Source of the DNA: UBA11606 sp965243715
GTDB taxonomy: Bacteria > Actinomycetota > Acidimicrobiia > Acidimicrobiales > Aldehydirespiratoraceae
NCBI GenBank assembly: GCA_965243715.1
Contig: CBDEVU010000017.1
Span: forward strand, 248,001 to 312,000
Reading direction: 5' to 3'
Length of the DNA stretch: 64,000 bases
Below are positions 33,250 to 42,030 of this stretch, in pieces. Both the position numbers and the translations under genes were made by a program. Numbering within the stretch: position 1 is the first letter of the stretch; each line of letters opens with the position of its first letter. The notes under the pieces were generated by a model. It worked only from the letters and a program-made list of their open reading frames with translations. It had not been told where the DNA came from and did no database searches.

Positions 33250-33767
33250 TCGTTATCGACCTCGTGCAGGACCGCCGCAGTGGCCGGATCGAGCGTCCAT
33301 TCGGCGGTGGGACGATGATGCTCGGCGGCCCACGCCACCGTGAGCGGATCTGAACCGGCGCGTTCCAGCATCTCGGCACCAATCTCAGGATGGTGGAGGT
33401 AGCGCCCGATCTTGCCCCTAAATCCTTTCGCTTGGCGCCATCGTTGGGCGGAGTCTCGTCCCAGTACTTTCGCGGCTAGGGTGGCCACCACTCGACCCAC
33501 CGTTCCAAGATCGGCGTCTATCTTGCCCACGTCGTGGAGGAGGGCGGCGGCCCGCACCGGCATAGTCGAGTCACGGCCGAGGCGATGAGCTACTTCGCGG
33601 GCCACAGCCACCGAATGACGACGATCCGGTCCGCTCATCTGCTCCCATAGGCCACACTCCGCTTCGTTGAGTTGGTCGCCGACCCATGAGCAGTCAGCGG
33701 GACTTGGTCCGCCACGCCGCAGCGACCCGAAGAAGCGGCGGATGAGGTGAGCGGTACCGCCCATCAA
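33246..33767 (-). CDS. HD-domain (phosphohydrolase-like) protein
   Basis: 173 residues. HD motif 'RAAALLHDVGKIDADLG' at about 80-95, with an earlier His in 'RRHSVAVAREVAHRLG' and later 'HHPEIGAEMLERAG' and 'WAAEHH', giving the expected His/Asp metal ligands. Many such small proteins are nucleotide phosphohydrolases or nucleases; substrate unknown. Its start overlaps the xerD stop by 4 nt, so it is the last gene of the long leftward run. Confidence 0.82.
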   Translation of the reverse strand: MMGGTAHLIRRFFGSLRRGGPSPADCSWVGDQLNEAECGLWEQMSGPDRRHSVAVAREVAHRLGRDSTMPVRAAALLHDVGKIDADLGTVGRVVATLAAKVLGRDSAQRWRQAKGFRGKIGRYLHHPEIGAEMLERAGSDPLTVAWAAEHHRPTAEWTLDPATAAVLHEVDND

Positions 33768-34678
33768 AGCCCCACAGCCCGCGGATGGGCAGAACGGTAA
33801 ACTTCCAGCATCCGCTCAACGCTCACCTTCGTGTAAATCTGCGTGGTCGATAGCGAGGCATGGCCGAGTAGTTCCTGCACCGTGCGGATGTCGGCGCCGT
33901 GGTCGAGCATGTGGGTCGCGCACGAATGGCGCAAGACGTGCGGACTGAGTTCGTCGTACAAGCCAACCGCGGCTCCCCGGCCCGTGACTATCCCCCACGC
34001 GCCTTGTCGGCTCAGGCGACCGCCACGCTGGTTCAAAAAGACCGCCTCAGCATCGCCGCGGCGAGCCCACCGCGCCGGTTGCATGGCCCCCCGTCCGGCG
34101 GGCGCGAACCAACCGGTGAGAGCTCCCGCGGCCAGCCGACCAAGCGGAACGATGCGCTCCTTGGATCCTTTTCCCATGAGGCGCACCAGCCCGTCGTGCA
34201 GGTCAATGTCGCCGAGCGACAAGCCGACCAACTCCGAGATGCGGGCCCCAGTGCCATACAGCGTCTCGAGGATGGCCCGATCACGTCGCGAAACCATATC
34301 TGCCCCCGTTACCGAGTCAATCAGTGCAGCTACCTCGTCAACGGTCAGCGCCTTGGGCAACCCTTTGGGCACTCGGGGGATCTCGACATCGGCCGCAGGG
34401 TCGTCGCTACGAACCTCCTCGGCCGTGAGGAACCTGTGGGCTCCGCGTACCGCCACGAGGGTCCGCGTGATCGACGCCGGGGCCAGCCCTTGCCCTACCA
34501 GTACGTGAACGAACGCAATGACATCATCAGTAGAGGCCGTGATGGAGGTTCGGCCTCTGCGGTGGAGATGATCCTGGTACCGGCCGAGGTCGCGTCGGTA
34601 GGCAGCCAAGGTATTGCTCGCTCGACCCCGTTCGACCGCCAAGCAGGTCAAAAAGTCCTGCAGGTTTGCTTCGAGCAT
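33764..34678 (-). CDS. xerD: Tyrosine site-specific recombinase XerD
   Basis: 304 residues. N-terminal SAM-like core-binding region ('FLTCLAVERGRASNTLAAYR'), then the catalytic Arg in 'LYGTGARISELVGLSLGDID', Lys in 'LMGKGSKERIVPLG', and 'HVLRHSCATHMLDHG' / 'LLGHASLSTTQIYTKVS' with the nucleophilic Tyr. Resolves chromosome dimers at dif with XerC. Its place between NUDIX and pyrG matches Mycobacterium xerD, so it is the housekeeping recombinase, not a phage integrase. Confidence 0.93.
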   Translation of the reverse strand: MLEANLQDFLTCLAVERGRASNTLAAYRRDLGRYQDHLHRRGRTSITASTDDVIAFVHVLVGQGLAPASITRTLVAVRGAHRFLTAEEVRSDDPAADVEIPRVPKGLPKALTVDEVAALIDSVTGADMVSRRDRAILETLYGTGARISELVGLSLGDIDLHDGLVRLMGKGSKERIVPLGRLAAGALTGWFAPAGRGAMQPARWARRGDAEAVFLNQRGGRLSRQGAWGIVTGRGAAVGLYDELSPHVLRHSCATHMLDHGADIRTVQELLGHASLSTTQIYTKVSVERMLEVYRSAHPRAVGL

Positions 34679-34685
34679 GCCGGAC

Positions 34686-35249
34686 TCACCGGTCTAGCCG
34701 CCGCAGGGCGGTGTGGAGGCCAACCATGGTCTTAGCGTCGGTGATTCGTCCGTCGCCAACCGCGGCCAGCGCCTCATCCAGGGGCCACCGTTCGATGGTC
34801 ATATGGCGCTCCTCTGGTCCTTCGTGAGCGACGGACCGCACCCGCAGGTCCGTGGCCAGATAGATGTGTATGTACTCGTCGCAGAATCCCACCGAGCAGT
34901 GCATTCCGGTGAGAAACTCCAGCGAGGCTGGCTCAAGGCCTACCTCTTCGATTAGTTCGCGACGAGCAGTGGCGGCGGGCGGTTCGCCGTCGACATCGCG
35001 TTTGCCAGCCGGAATCTCCAGCACCTCCGTATGGAGGGCGGCTCGATACTGGCGCACCAACACAATCTCGTCGTTGTCGATCGCCACTACCCCCACCGCT
35101 CCGGGATGACGGACAATGTCGCGGTTGACTCGGTGCCCTTCCGGCGTTTCGAACTCGCCCTCGACCACCCGGATGACGAAGCCGTCGTAGATTTCGCGCT
35201 CGTCGACGAACGTGAACCCAAACGCCGAGGTTGAACCCTGGATGGTCAC
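34686..35249 (-). CDS. NUDIX hydrolase, ADP-ribose pyrophosphatase type
   Basis: 187 residues. Nudix box 'GKRDVDGEPPAATARRELIE' continuing 'EVG' (residues about 95-117) with the metal-binding REx2EE. 'VGVVAIDNDEIVLVRQYRAA' precedes it; 'GFCDEYIHIYLATDL' follows, as in ADP-ribose pyrophosphatases. Cleaves ADP-ribose to AMP and ribose-5-phosphate (family). Overlaps the pyrG stop by 4 nt; 7 nt before xerD. Confidence 0.9.
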   Translation of the reverse strand: MTIQGSTSAFGFTFVDEREIYDGFVIRVVEGEFETPEGHRVNRDIVRHPGAVGVVAIDNDEIVLVRQYRAALHTEVLEIPAGKRDVDGEPPAATARRELIEEVGLEPASLEFLTGMHCSVGFCDEYIHIYLATDLRVRSVAHEGPEERHMTIERWPLDEALAAVGDGRITDAKTMVGLHTALRRLDR

Positions 35250-36898
35250 GACTCGGCTCCCGAAAGAGGCCCGTCAATCGACGGCAGGTGTGGATTCCGT
35301 CCTTCGGCGCGCTGGCGCGACGCGGCAATGAACGACCGGAACAACGGAGCGGGTCGGTCAGGGCGACTCTTGAACTCTGGGTGTGCCTGCGTCCCCACCC
35401 AAAACGGGTGGTTCTTTAGTTCGATGAACTCGATTAGTCGGCCATCGGGCGACTGCCCCGACAGGTACAGTTCGCTGTCTTCGAACCGACTCCGATACTT
35501 CGGGTTGAACTCGTATCGGTGGCGATGTCTTTCCGAAACGACATCTTCGCCGTAGGCGGCGCGGACCTGCGAACCGGGCTGGAGGTGGGCGAGATAGGCC
35601 CCGAGTCGCATTGTGCCTCCCATGTCGGTGACGTTGCGCTGACTGTCCATCAAGTCGATAACGGGATGGCTAGTTTGGGCGTCAAATTCGGTGCTATGAG
35701 CGCCCGCTAATCCGAGTTCGCTGCGGGCGTACTCGATGGTCATAACCTGCATGCCGAGGCAGAGCCCAAGGCACGGGATGTTGTTTTTTCGGGCGTAGCC
35801 CGCGGCGGCAATCTTGCCTTCGATCCCCCGCTCGCCGAAACCGCCCGGGATGACGATTCCGTCGAGGTCACGAAAGCGACCGCTGGTTAACGAACTGGCG
35901 ACCGCTTCGGCTTGGATCCACTCGATCTCGATTTTGACCCCGTGATAGATGCCCGCGTGGTTTAGTGATTCCACCACGCTGAGGTAGGCGTCGGGCAGGC
36001 TGACGTACTTGCCGATGAGGCCCACGCGAACCGGCGTAGTGGCACCCTGAACCCGTTCGACAAGTTCCCGCCAAGCGGTGAGATCCAGTGGACGATCGTC
36101 GAGATCAAGGATCTGGCAGACAAAGTCGTCAAGCCCTTCGTCGTGCAGAACCAGCGGAATCTCGTACAGGCTCGAGGCGTCGGCCGCGTTGACGACGCCT
36201 GCTACGGGAACGTCGCACAGGTTAGAGATCTTGCGCCGCAGGTCCGCAGTGATGGAATCATCGGAGCGACAAATTATGGCGTCAGGTTGGATACCTCGAC
36301 TGCGTAGTTCGGTGACCGAGTGTTGCGTTGGCTTAGTCTTTTGCTCCCCCGACGGTCCGATAAAAGGCACTAAGGTTACGTGGACGTAGCAGACATTTTT
36401 TCGACCAACGTCGAGTCGGAACTGACGGATCGCTTCGAGGAAGGGCAAAATCTCGATATCACCTACCGTGCCGCCGACTTCGGTGATGACAACATCGACA
36501 TCGCGGCTTACTAGCCGGTTGATGCGTCGTTTGATCTCGTCGGTGATGTGGGGAATCACTTGGACCGTTTTACCGAGATAATCGCCTCGTCGTTCGGCGG
36601 CTATAACCGATTGGTAGATCGAGCCGGTGGTGGCGTTGGAGTCGATCGTGAGGTTTTCGTCTATGAACCGTTCGTAGTGGCCTAGATCGAGGTCGGTCTC
36701 GCCGCCGTCGTCTGTTACGAACACTTCGCCGTGTTCGAAAGGGTTCATCGTTCCCGGATCGACGTTGAGGTAAGGGTCCAGTTTTTGCATGGTGACGCGC
36801 CATCCACGGGCTTTGAGTAGTCGCCCGAGCGAGGATCCCGAGAGGCCTTTGCCTAGACCGCTCACCACGCCGCCGGTTACGAAGATGTGCTTCGTCAT
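35246..36898 (-). CDS. pyrG: CTP synthase
   Basis: 550 residues. N-terminal synthetase domain: 'IFVTGGVVSGLGKGLSGSSL' (P-loop), 'DPYLNVDPGTMNPFEHGEVF', and 'VCYVHVTLVPFIGPSGEQKT'. C-terminal glutaminase: 'PGGFGERGIEGKIAAAGYAR', 'IPCLGLCLGMQ' with nucleophilic Cys, and 'HPEF' near 515. Converts UTP plus Gln to CTP. The ATG overlaps the recN stop (ATGA). Confidence 0.97.
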   Translation of the reverse strand: MTKHIFVTGGVVSGLGKGLSGSSLGRLLKARGWRVTMQKLDPYLNVDPGTMNPFEHGEVFVTDDGGETDLDLGHYERFIDENLTIDSNATTGSIYQSVIAAERRGDYLGKTVQVIPHITDEIKRRINRLVSRDVDVVITEVGGTVGDIEILPFLEAIRQFRLDVGRKNVCYVHVTLVPFIGPSGEQKTKPTQHSVTELRSRGIQPDAIICRSDDSITADLRRKISNLCDVPVAGVVNAADASSLYEIPLVLHDEGLDDFVCQILDLDDRPLDLTAWRELVERVQGATTPVRVGLIGKYVSLPDAYLSVVESLNHAGIYHGVKIEIEWIQAEAVASSLTSGRFRDLDGIVIPGGFGERGIEGKIAAAGYARKNNIPCLGLCLGMQVMTIEYARSELGLAGAHSTEFDAQTSHPVIDLMDSQRNVTDMGGTMRLGAYLAHLQPGSQVRAAYGEDVVSERHRHRYEFNPKYRSRFEDSELYLSGQSPDGRLIEFIELKNHPFWVGTQAHPEFKSRPDRPAPLFRSFIAASRQRAEGRNPHLPSIDGPLSGAES

Positions 36899-38505
36899 CG
36901 AGACGACACGCTACCCAAAGCACCCGCTCGGCGGGTCGCCGCGACGGCGATGAGTTCTTCGGCATGCTCTCGCGCCGTGTTCGATTCTGGCGAACCCGAA
37001 AGCATGCGAGACAGTTCAACCACCCGCTCCGCGTCAGTCAGAGGCCGCGCCGTACTGACGGTCCGACCCGCCACGTCGGCCTTAGTAATAGCGACGTGTT
37101 GGTCGGCAAACGCCGCGACTTGGGCAAGGTGGGTAACCACAAGCACCTGATGGCTGGGCGCAAGGTCGGACAAACTCGCCCCCACGATATTGGCCACATC
37201 GCCGCCAATTCCAGCATCAACCTCATCGAAGACCAAGGTGGGGGGACCGGCGGTGAGCACGAGGCGCAAGGCCAGCATCGTGCGGGCGAGTTCACCCCCG
37301 GAGGCAACCTTGGTGAGCGACTGCGGGTCGTGCCCTATGTTGGCGGCCAGACGGATTTCGACATCGTCTCCGGCCTCACCGGCCACCGAGACCTCTAGGC
37401 GCGCACCTGCCATCGCCAGGCGACCCAAATTGGCTTCGACCGCCGCCGCTAGGCGAGGAGCGGCCTCGGTGCGTGCGGCCAGAACCGCGGCCCGCTCCCG
37501 CGTGAGGTCGGCGAGAAGTTCATCGCGACGCTGATCGAGGACGGCCGCGCCTGCTTCGAAGCTAACTAACTCTGCTAAGCGCTCCGCTGAGTCACGGCTA
37601 AAGTCCAGCACCTCGGCCAGAGTTTCGCCGTATTTGCGACGCAGTTCGCGCAGCATCGCTCGCCGTTCGCGCAACGCCTCGAGGGTGGCGGGATCCTCGT
37701 CAATCGACTCGGCCCGCGTTCTGGTTTCGGCCGCGAGGTCAGCCAGTTCGGCCGAGACACCGTGGAGGCGATTGACTAGATCGGCGAACGGGGACCGGTC
37801 CGCCAGCGCTGCCAAGGCCTCGCCCACGCCCGTCATGACTTGTCCCTCGGAGTCCAGTAGGGCCACCGCGGCCGAGGCGGCTTCTCGGTGGGAGCTAGCA
37901 TCGGACAGCAAGCTTTCCTCGTCGTCGAGGCGGATATCCTCATCGGGGTCGGCAATATTGGCCGCGTCGATTTCGGCCAACTGATGGCGCAGAAGATCAA
38001 TCTCGCGTGCTCGGGCTCGGTCGTCGCCGCCGAGTTCTGCCAACGCCACTTCGGTCGTACGAAGTTCGTCCGTCAAAGTGACAAGGGCGGAGGTGTCGAT
38101 CTCCCCGAACTGATCTAGTGCGGCGCGTTGAACGGCCACTTTGAGTAGAGATTGGTGGGCATGTTGCCCGTGCAGGTCGACTAGGTCAACTCCTTGATCG
38201 GTGAGCGCCCCGACGGTGGCGAGGCGCCCATTGATGTACACCCGACTGCGCCCCGCACGCGGGATAACTCGGCGGACCACGATCTCGTCGTCGCCCATCA
38301 CGAATCGCCCTTGAATCTCTGCCTCGTCGGCGCCGGGCCGGACCAGCGAGGCATCCGCCCGCCCGCCGGTGAGCAAATCGATAGCGCCCACGATCAGGGT
38401 CTTTCCCGCTCCCGTCTCGCCGGTTACCACGGTCATCCCCTCGTCGAGAAGCAACGAAAGTTCGTCGATAACCCCGAGGTCGCGAACCAGAAGTTCGCTC
38501 AGCAT
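36895..38505 (-). CDS. recN: DNA repair protein RecN
   Basis: 536 residues from ATG 38505; the frame start TTG 38529 lacks support. SMC-like ATPase: Walker A 'VVTGETGAGKTLIVGAI', signature 'VASGGELARTMLAL', Walker B 'LVFDEVDAGIGGDVANIVG' and 'QVLVVTHLAQVAAFADQH'. The middle (about 160-370) is a coiled coil rich in Glu and Ala. Works in double-strand-break repair with RecA. Overlaps pyrG by 4 nt and follows nadK after 42 nt. Confidence 0.95.
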   Translation of the reverse strand: MLSELLVRDLGVIDELSLLLDEGMTVVTGETGAGKTLIVGAIDLLTGGRADASLVRPGADEAEIQGRFVMGDDEIVVRRVIPRAGRSRVYINGRLATVGALTDQGVDLVDLHGQHAHQSLLKVAVQRAALDQFGEIDTSALVTLTDELRTTEVALAELGGDDRARAREIDLLRHQLAEIDAANIADPDEDIRLDDEESLLSDASSHREAASAAVALLDSEGQVMTGVGEALAALADRSPFADLVNRLHGVSAELADLAAETRTRAESIDEDPATLEALRERRAMLRELRRKYGETLAEVLDFSRDSAERLAELVSFEAGAAVLDQRRDELLADLTRERAAVLAARTEAAPRLAAAVEANLGRLAMAGARLEVSVAGEAGDDVEIRLAANIGHDPQSLTKVASGGELARTMLALRLVLTAGPPTLVFDEVDAGIGGDVANIVGASLSDLAPSHQVLVVTHLAQVAAFADQHVAITKADVAGRTVSTARPLTDAERVVELSRMLSGSPESNTAREHAEELIAVAATRRAGALGSVSSR

Positions 38506-38547
38506 GGGATCGCTCGGGGCAAACGACAAGGGCGAGATAGATCACGA

Positions 38548-39408
38548 TCAGCGGTCATTGAGTCCAAACTTGGCCTTCAATACTTGATGGAAGCGTCGGG
38601 GCCCGAAAGTGACCAGCCGAGCCGACTGGGCTGACGCGGTACACTCAATTACGGCACCATCGCCCACGAAGGCAATCCTACGGCCGTCCACTGACACTGT
38701 GGCGGGCCGATGACCGTCGACGGTGAAGCGAACTTGGGTGTGAGGCTCAAACACCATCGATCGGTCGAACAACATATGGGGCGACACCGGCGTAAGCAGG
38801 ATCGCCCGGTGTGTCGGGGCAATGATGGGTCCTCGCACCGAAAAAGCGTACGCCGTGGAGCCGGTAGGGGTCGACACAATCACGCCGTCGACCGCGTAGG
38901 TCGTGAAGAACTCATCGTCGATCTCGGCCCGCAAGCGAATGGTGTTGACCTCCGCCGACCGCTCGATCGCGGCTTCGTTCATAGCCAGGAAATGCCTAAC
39001 CGGCTCCCCATCGCAGGCGGTGACGGCCACATCGAGCAGCATGCGCTCCTCAATGCTGAAGTCACCCGCAATGAAACGACTCACCGAGTGGACCGCCTGA
39101 TCGGGGTGAACCTCGGTCAGATAGCCGAGTTGGCCATGATCGACTCCGAGAATCGGTGTACCCGCCGAGCCCACTAGTTCAACGGCGCGCAAAATCGAGC
39201 CGTCCCCGCCCAAGGTGACGACCAGATCGAGGCCTTCGACGAACGCCTCCCCATCGGTGAGGGTGACGCCATCGAGGTCGGCAAACTCCGCGTCGTTCGA
39301 CGGTGCTCGCACCCTGTGGCCTTGTTGGCGGAGCCAGCCCGCGACCTCTCGTGCTTGCTGGCGGGCCGATTCACGGCCTAGGTGGATAATGAGACCGAGG
39401 GTGGCCAT
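38548..39408 (-). CDS. nadK: NAD kinase
   Basis: 286 residues from ATG 39408, which shares one base with the tlyA stop (TAATG); the codons upstream are Arg-rich shadows of tlyA. 'LVVTLGGDGSILRAVELVG' holds the GGDG motif and catalytic Asp; 'DGVIVSTPTGSTAYAFSVRG' and 'VSPHMLFDRSMVFEP' are conserved. Makes NADP from NAD. Part of the tlyA-nadK-recN row shared with mycobacteria. Confidence 0.95.
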   Translation of the reverse strand: MATLGLIIHLGRESARQQAREVAGWLRQQGHRVRAPSNDAEFADLDGVTLTDGEAFVEGLDLVVTLGGDGSILRAVELVGSAGTPILGVDHGQLGYLTEVHPDQAVHSVSRFIAGDFSIEERMLLDVAVTACDGEPVRHFLAMNEAAIERSAEVNTIRLRAEIDDEFFTTYAVDGVIVSTPTGSTAYAFSVRGPIIAPTHRAILLTPVSPHMLFDRSMVFEPHTQVRFTVDGHRPATVSVDGRRIAFVGDGAVIECTASAQSARLVTFGPRRFHQVLKAKFGLNDR

Positions 39409-40220
39409 TACCGCCCCTCTCGCCACGTGGCCTCGGCGACGGCGTCGGCGCATCGGTCGGGCCATCGCTCGACGCCGGTCGTGGCGTAGCAAGCATGCAT
39501 AAGGAACTCTACGTTGCCATCGCCGCCGGTTAGAGGAGACACCATGACCCCCATGATGGCCGCACCGACGCTCGAAAGGGCGTTTCCCACCCGCTCAAGG
39601 GTCGAGGCCCACACCGCCGGATCGCGAATAATGCCGCGACCTTTGTCGGCCTCGGCCTTGTCTGCTTCGAACTGCGGCTTGACTAGCACCACCATCTCGC
39701 CATCGGCGGTAGTGAGTTCGGCGAGGTTCGCGGCCACGGTTCGCAGCGAAATGAAAGATAGGTCAGCCACGAGAAGCGAACCAGGTCCGCCCACGTCGGC
39801 CGCCGTAACGTGGCGGACGTTGGTTTGTTGGTAAACTTCAACCCGAGGGTCGGCTCGGATTCTTTCGTGGAGTTGGTTGCGGCCCACGTCGATCGCGATC
39901 ACGCGTGCGGCACCTGCTTGCAGGCAGCAATCCGTAAAACCGCCCGTCGATGAGCCGACATCTACCACCGTGCGGCCCGCGGGGTTGACGGCGAACTCGG
40001 CGAGCGCGGCGGCGAGCTTTTCTCCCGCTCGGCTCACGAACCGCGGGCCGTCACCTAAGATCACTAGCGCTTCACCTGGATCAACTAGGCGGGATGCTTT
40101 GGCCGCTGGCGCGCCACTCACGGTGACTCGGCTGCCCTCGATCAGATCGTGGGCCCGGGCCAGACTAGACACGAGTTCTCGGCGAACCAGCTCATCATCG
40201 AGACGACGACGGGCAGCCAC
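39408..40220 (-). CDS. tlyA: TlyA-family rRNA (cytidine-2'-O)-methyltransferase
   Basis: 270 residues from GTG 40220, which shares a base with the preceding stop (TAGTG). N-terminal S4 domain ('RRRLDDELVRRELVSSLARA', 'GSRVTVSGAPAAKASRLV'), then a FtsJ-like methyltransferase: 'FVSRAGEKLAAALAEF', SAM motif 'VVDVGSSTGGFTDCCLQAGA', 'VADLSFISLRTV' and 'VKPQFEADK'. In mycobacteria TlyA methylates 16S and 23S cytidines and sets capreomycin sensitivity (family knowledge). Confidence 0.94.
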   Translation of the reverse strand: MAARRRLDDELVRRELVSSLARAHDLIEGSRVTVSGAPAAKASRLVDPGEALVILGDGPRFVSRAGEKLAAALAEFAVNPAGRTVVDVGSSTGGFTDCCLQAGAARVIAIDVGRNQLHERIRADPRVEVYQQTNVRHVTAADVGGPGSLLVADLSFISLRTVAANLAELTTADGEMVVLVKPQFEADKAEADKGRGIIRDPAVWASTLERVGNALSSVGAAIMGVMVSPLTGGDGNVEFLMHACYATTGVERWPDRCADAVAEATWREGR

Positions 40221-41017
40221 TACCGCAGCCCCAGACGTTGCCCGACGAGCGCCCGCAGATCCTCGGCCGTAACCGCAGGCGGCCCAACGAGGCACGGATC
40301 AGTCGCCCTCGTGACGCCGCTGAAGACCAGACCAAACTCGTATCCCAGGTACTCGGCGAACAAACCATCTGTCTCGGCTCGATCGCCCACCATGATCCCG
40401 TCCGCGCCGAGTCGCTCTCTGGTGAGGTCGCCAATCGCGCGATGGGGTTTGCCCGCCACCTCTGGAGTGACGCCAGTGGCGGTAGCTATCGAGGCAACGA
40501 TGGCTCCATTGCCGGGGAGCAGACCGTCGGCGGCGGGAAACGTGGTGTCGGTGTTCGTGGCGATGAACCGCGCCCCCGCTAGGACGGCGTTCATCGCCGT
40601 GGTCATCATCGAGTAGTCGAAATCGCTGGTCATGCCTACCGTGACCGTATCGATTAAGCCAGTTTCAACTCGGCCCGTAGCTACACAGGTCGTATCAAGG
40701 ACCGTGGCACCGCGCCCCTCGAGGGCGCTACGCAAACCCTCAGAGCCGATCATCAAAACACGCTCGCCGGGTTCGATCATCGTTGCCGCGGCCATCGCCG
40801 AGGTGATGACCTCGGATTCGGCGTCGGGGATGCCGTGAGCGGCTAACTTGGCCGCCACCTGGGCGGGAGTGCGCTGCGCTGAGTTGGTAACAAACGCGAT
40901 AGGGACCGCCTCGGCCCGCAGTCGGGCCACGGCCTCGGGCGCGCCGGGCACGGTCTTTGATCCCCGCCAGATCACGCCGTCAAGGTCGATCGCCCAACTG
41001 GTCAGGTTACGTCCCAC
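40220..41017 (-). CDS. HAD-superfamily IIA (NagD-like) sugar phosphatase
   Basis: 265 residues from GTG 41017. Motif I 'WAIDLDGVIWRGSKTVPGA' with nucleophilic Asp, motif II 'IAFVTNSAQRTPAQ', cap region 'TVGMTSDFDYSMMTTAM', and motif IV 'LGADGIMVGDRAETDG'. 'ATAPEVAGKPHRA'-like segment (TGVTPEVAGKPHRAI) is conserved in Rv1692, a glycerol-3-phosphate phosphatase; same syntenic place next to tlyA, so that activity is a fair guess. Overlaps the korB 3' end by 16 nt. Confidence 0.88.
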   Translation of the reverse strand: MGRNLTSWAIDLDGVIWRGSKTVPGAPEAVARLRAEAVPIAFVTNSAQRTPAQVAAKLAAHGIPDAESEVITSAMAAATMIEPGERVLMIGSEGLRSALEGRGATVLDTTCVATGRVETGLIDTVTVGMTSDFDYSMMTTAMNAVLAGARFIATNTDTTFPAADGLLPGNGAIVASIATATGVTPEVAGKPHRAIGDLTRERLGADGIMVGDRAETDGLFAEYLGYEFGLVFSGVTRATDPCLVGPPAVTAEDLRALVGQRLGLR

Positions 41018-42030
41018 GTCGGCAGGCTACGCAACAAGGCGTGCAGATCGCCCGGTCCGATGGTCTCGTGGGCGGCCACTAGTTGACCGTGCGCCGATTC
41101 ACCGTATTCCGGCCGCCCGACGTCGCGGAAAACACCGATCGGGGTTGGTGAACTACGATCGTCGGCGAGCCGGCTGATCGCAAACGCGACCGACGGATCG
41201 GGGGCCGCTTCGTCGTGTACGTGAAGCGCATCAACTCCCACTTCGGCAATGTCAACGATCAGGGCCACGCCATCGTTGATCAAAATGCCGCGCTCGTTAT
41301 TGACCCCGAACCGAACCGGTTGACCGTGCTGGAGTTTGATCAGCATCGCCTGGCGGGAATCCTTTTTCGTGATGGCACTGAACGCACCGTCGTTGAAGAC
41401 GTTGCAGTTCTGGAACACCTCAACAATCGCTGATCCTTGATGGTCATGGGCCCGCCGAAACATTTCCTGCATGTGTTGGCGATCCATGTCGTGGCTGCGG
41501 GCCACAAAAGTGGCCTCGGCCCCGAGGGCGAGCGAGATCGGGTTGAACGGCTCATCGATTGAGCCCATAGGGGTCGACTTGGTGACCTTGCCCACTTCGC
41601 TTGTGGGCGAATATTGACCCTTCGTGAGGCCGTAAATCTGGTTGTTGACTAGCAAGATAGTGAGGTTGATATTTCGACGCAGAGCATGGATCAAGTGGTT
41701 TCCGCCAATCGACAGCATGTCTCCGTCGCCTCCCACAACCCACACGTCGAGATCGGGGCGAGCCATCGCCAAACCGGTCGCGATGGCGGGGGCGCGCCCG
41801 TGGATGGAATGCATTCCGTAGGTGTTCATGTAGTACGGGAACCGAGCCGCGCAGCCAATGCCCGACACAAACACGGTGTCTTCGCGGCGAACGTCGAACT
41901 CCGGCATGAGCAACTGCATTGCGGTAAGTATCGAGTAGTCGCCACAACCAGGGCACCACCGCACTTCTTGATCGCTGACCCAATCCTTTTTGGTAGTAGC
42001 GGGATTCGTCGTCGATAGCGGGGCATTCAT
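41002..42030 (-). CDS. korB: 2-oxoacid (2-oxoglutarate):ferredoxin oxidoreductase, beta subunit
   Basis: 342 residues from ATG 42030. Cluster cysteines begin in 'VRWCPGCGDYSILTAM' with another in 'FVSGIGCAARFPYYMNTYG'. Thiamine diphosphate site: 'VVGGDGDMLSIGGNHLIHAL' and 'LLVNNQIYGLTKGQYSPTS'; the KGQxSPT stretch favours a 2-oxoglutarate enzyme. Oxidative decarboxylation of a 2-oxoacid to acyl-CoA with ferredoxin reduction. Start overlaps the korA stop (ATGA). Confidence 0.93.
   Translation of the reverse strand: MNAPLSTTNPATTKKDWVSDQEVRWCPGCGDYSILTAMQLLMPEFDVRREDTVFVSGIGCAARFPYYMNTYGMHSIHGRAPAIATGLAMARPDLDVWVVGGDGDMLSIGGNHLIHALRRNINLTILLVNNQIYGLTKGQYSPTSEVGKVTKSTPMGSIDEPFNPISLALGAEATFVARSHDMDRQHMQEMFRRAHDHQGSAIVEVFQNCNVFNDGAFSAITKKDSRQAMLIKLQHGQPVRFGVNNERGILINDGVALIVDIAEVGVDALHVHDEAAPDPSVAFAISRLADDRSSPTPIGVFRDVGRPEYGESAHGQLVAAHETIGPGDLHALLRSLPTWDVT

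Noticed and set aside
33764..34678. Mobile-element integrase
   Set aside because: The tyrosine recombinase sits in a conserved housekeeping order (NUDIX-xerD) with no att repeats or phage genes, so it is XerD.
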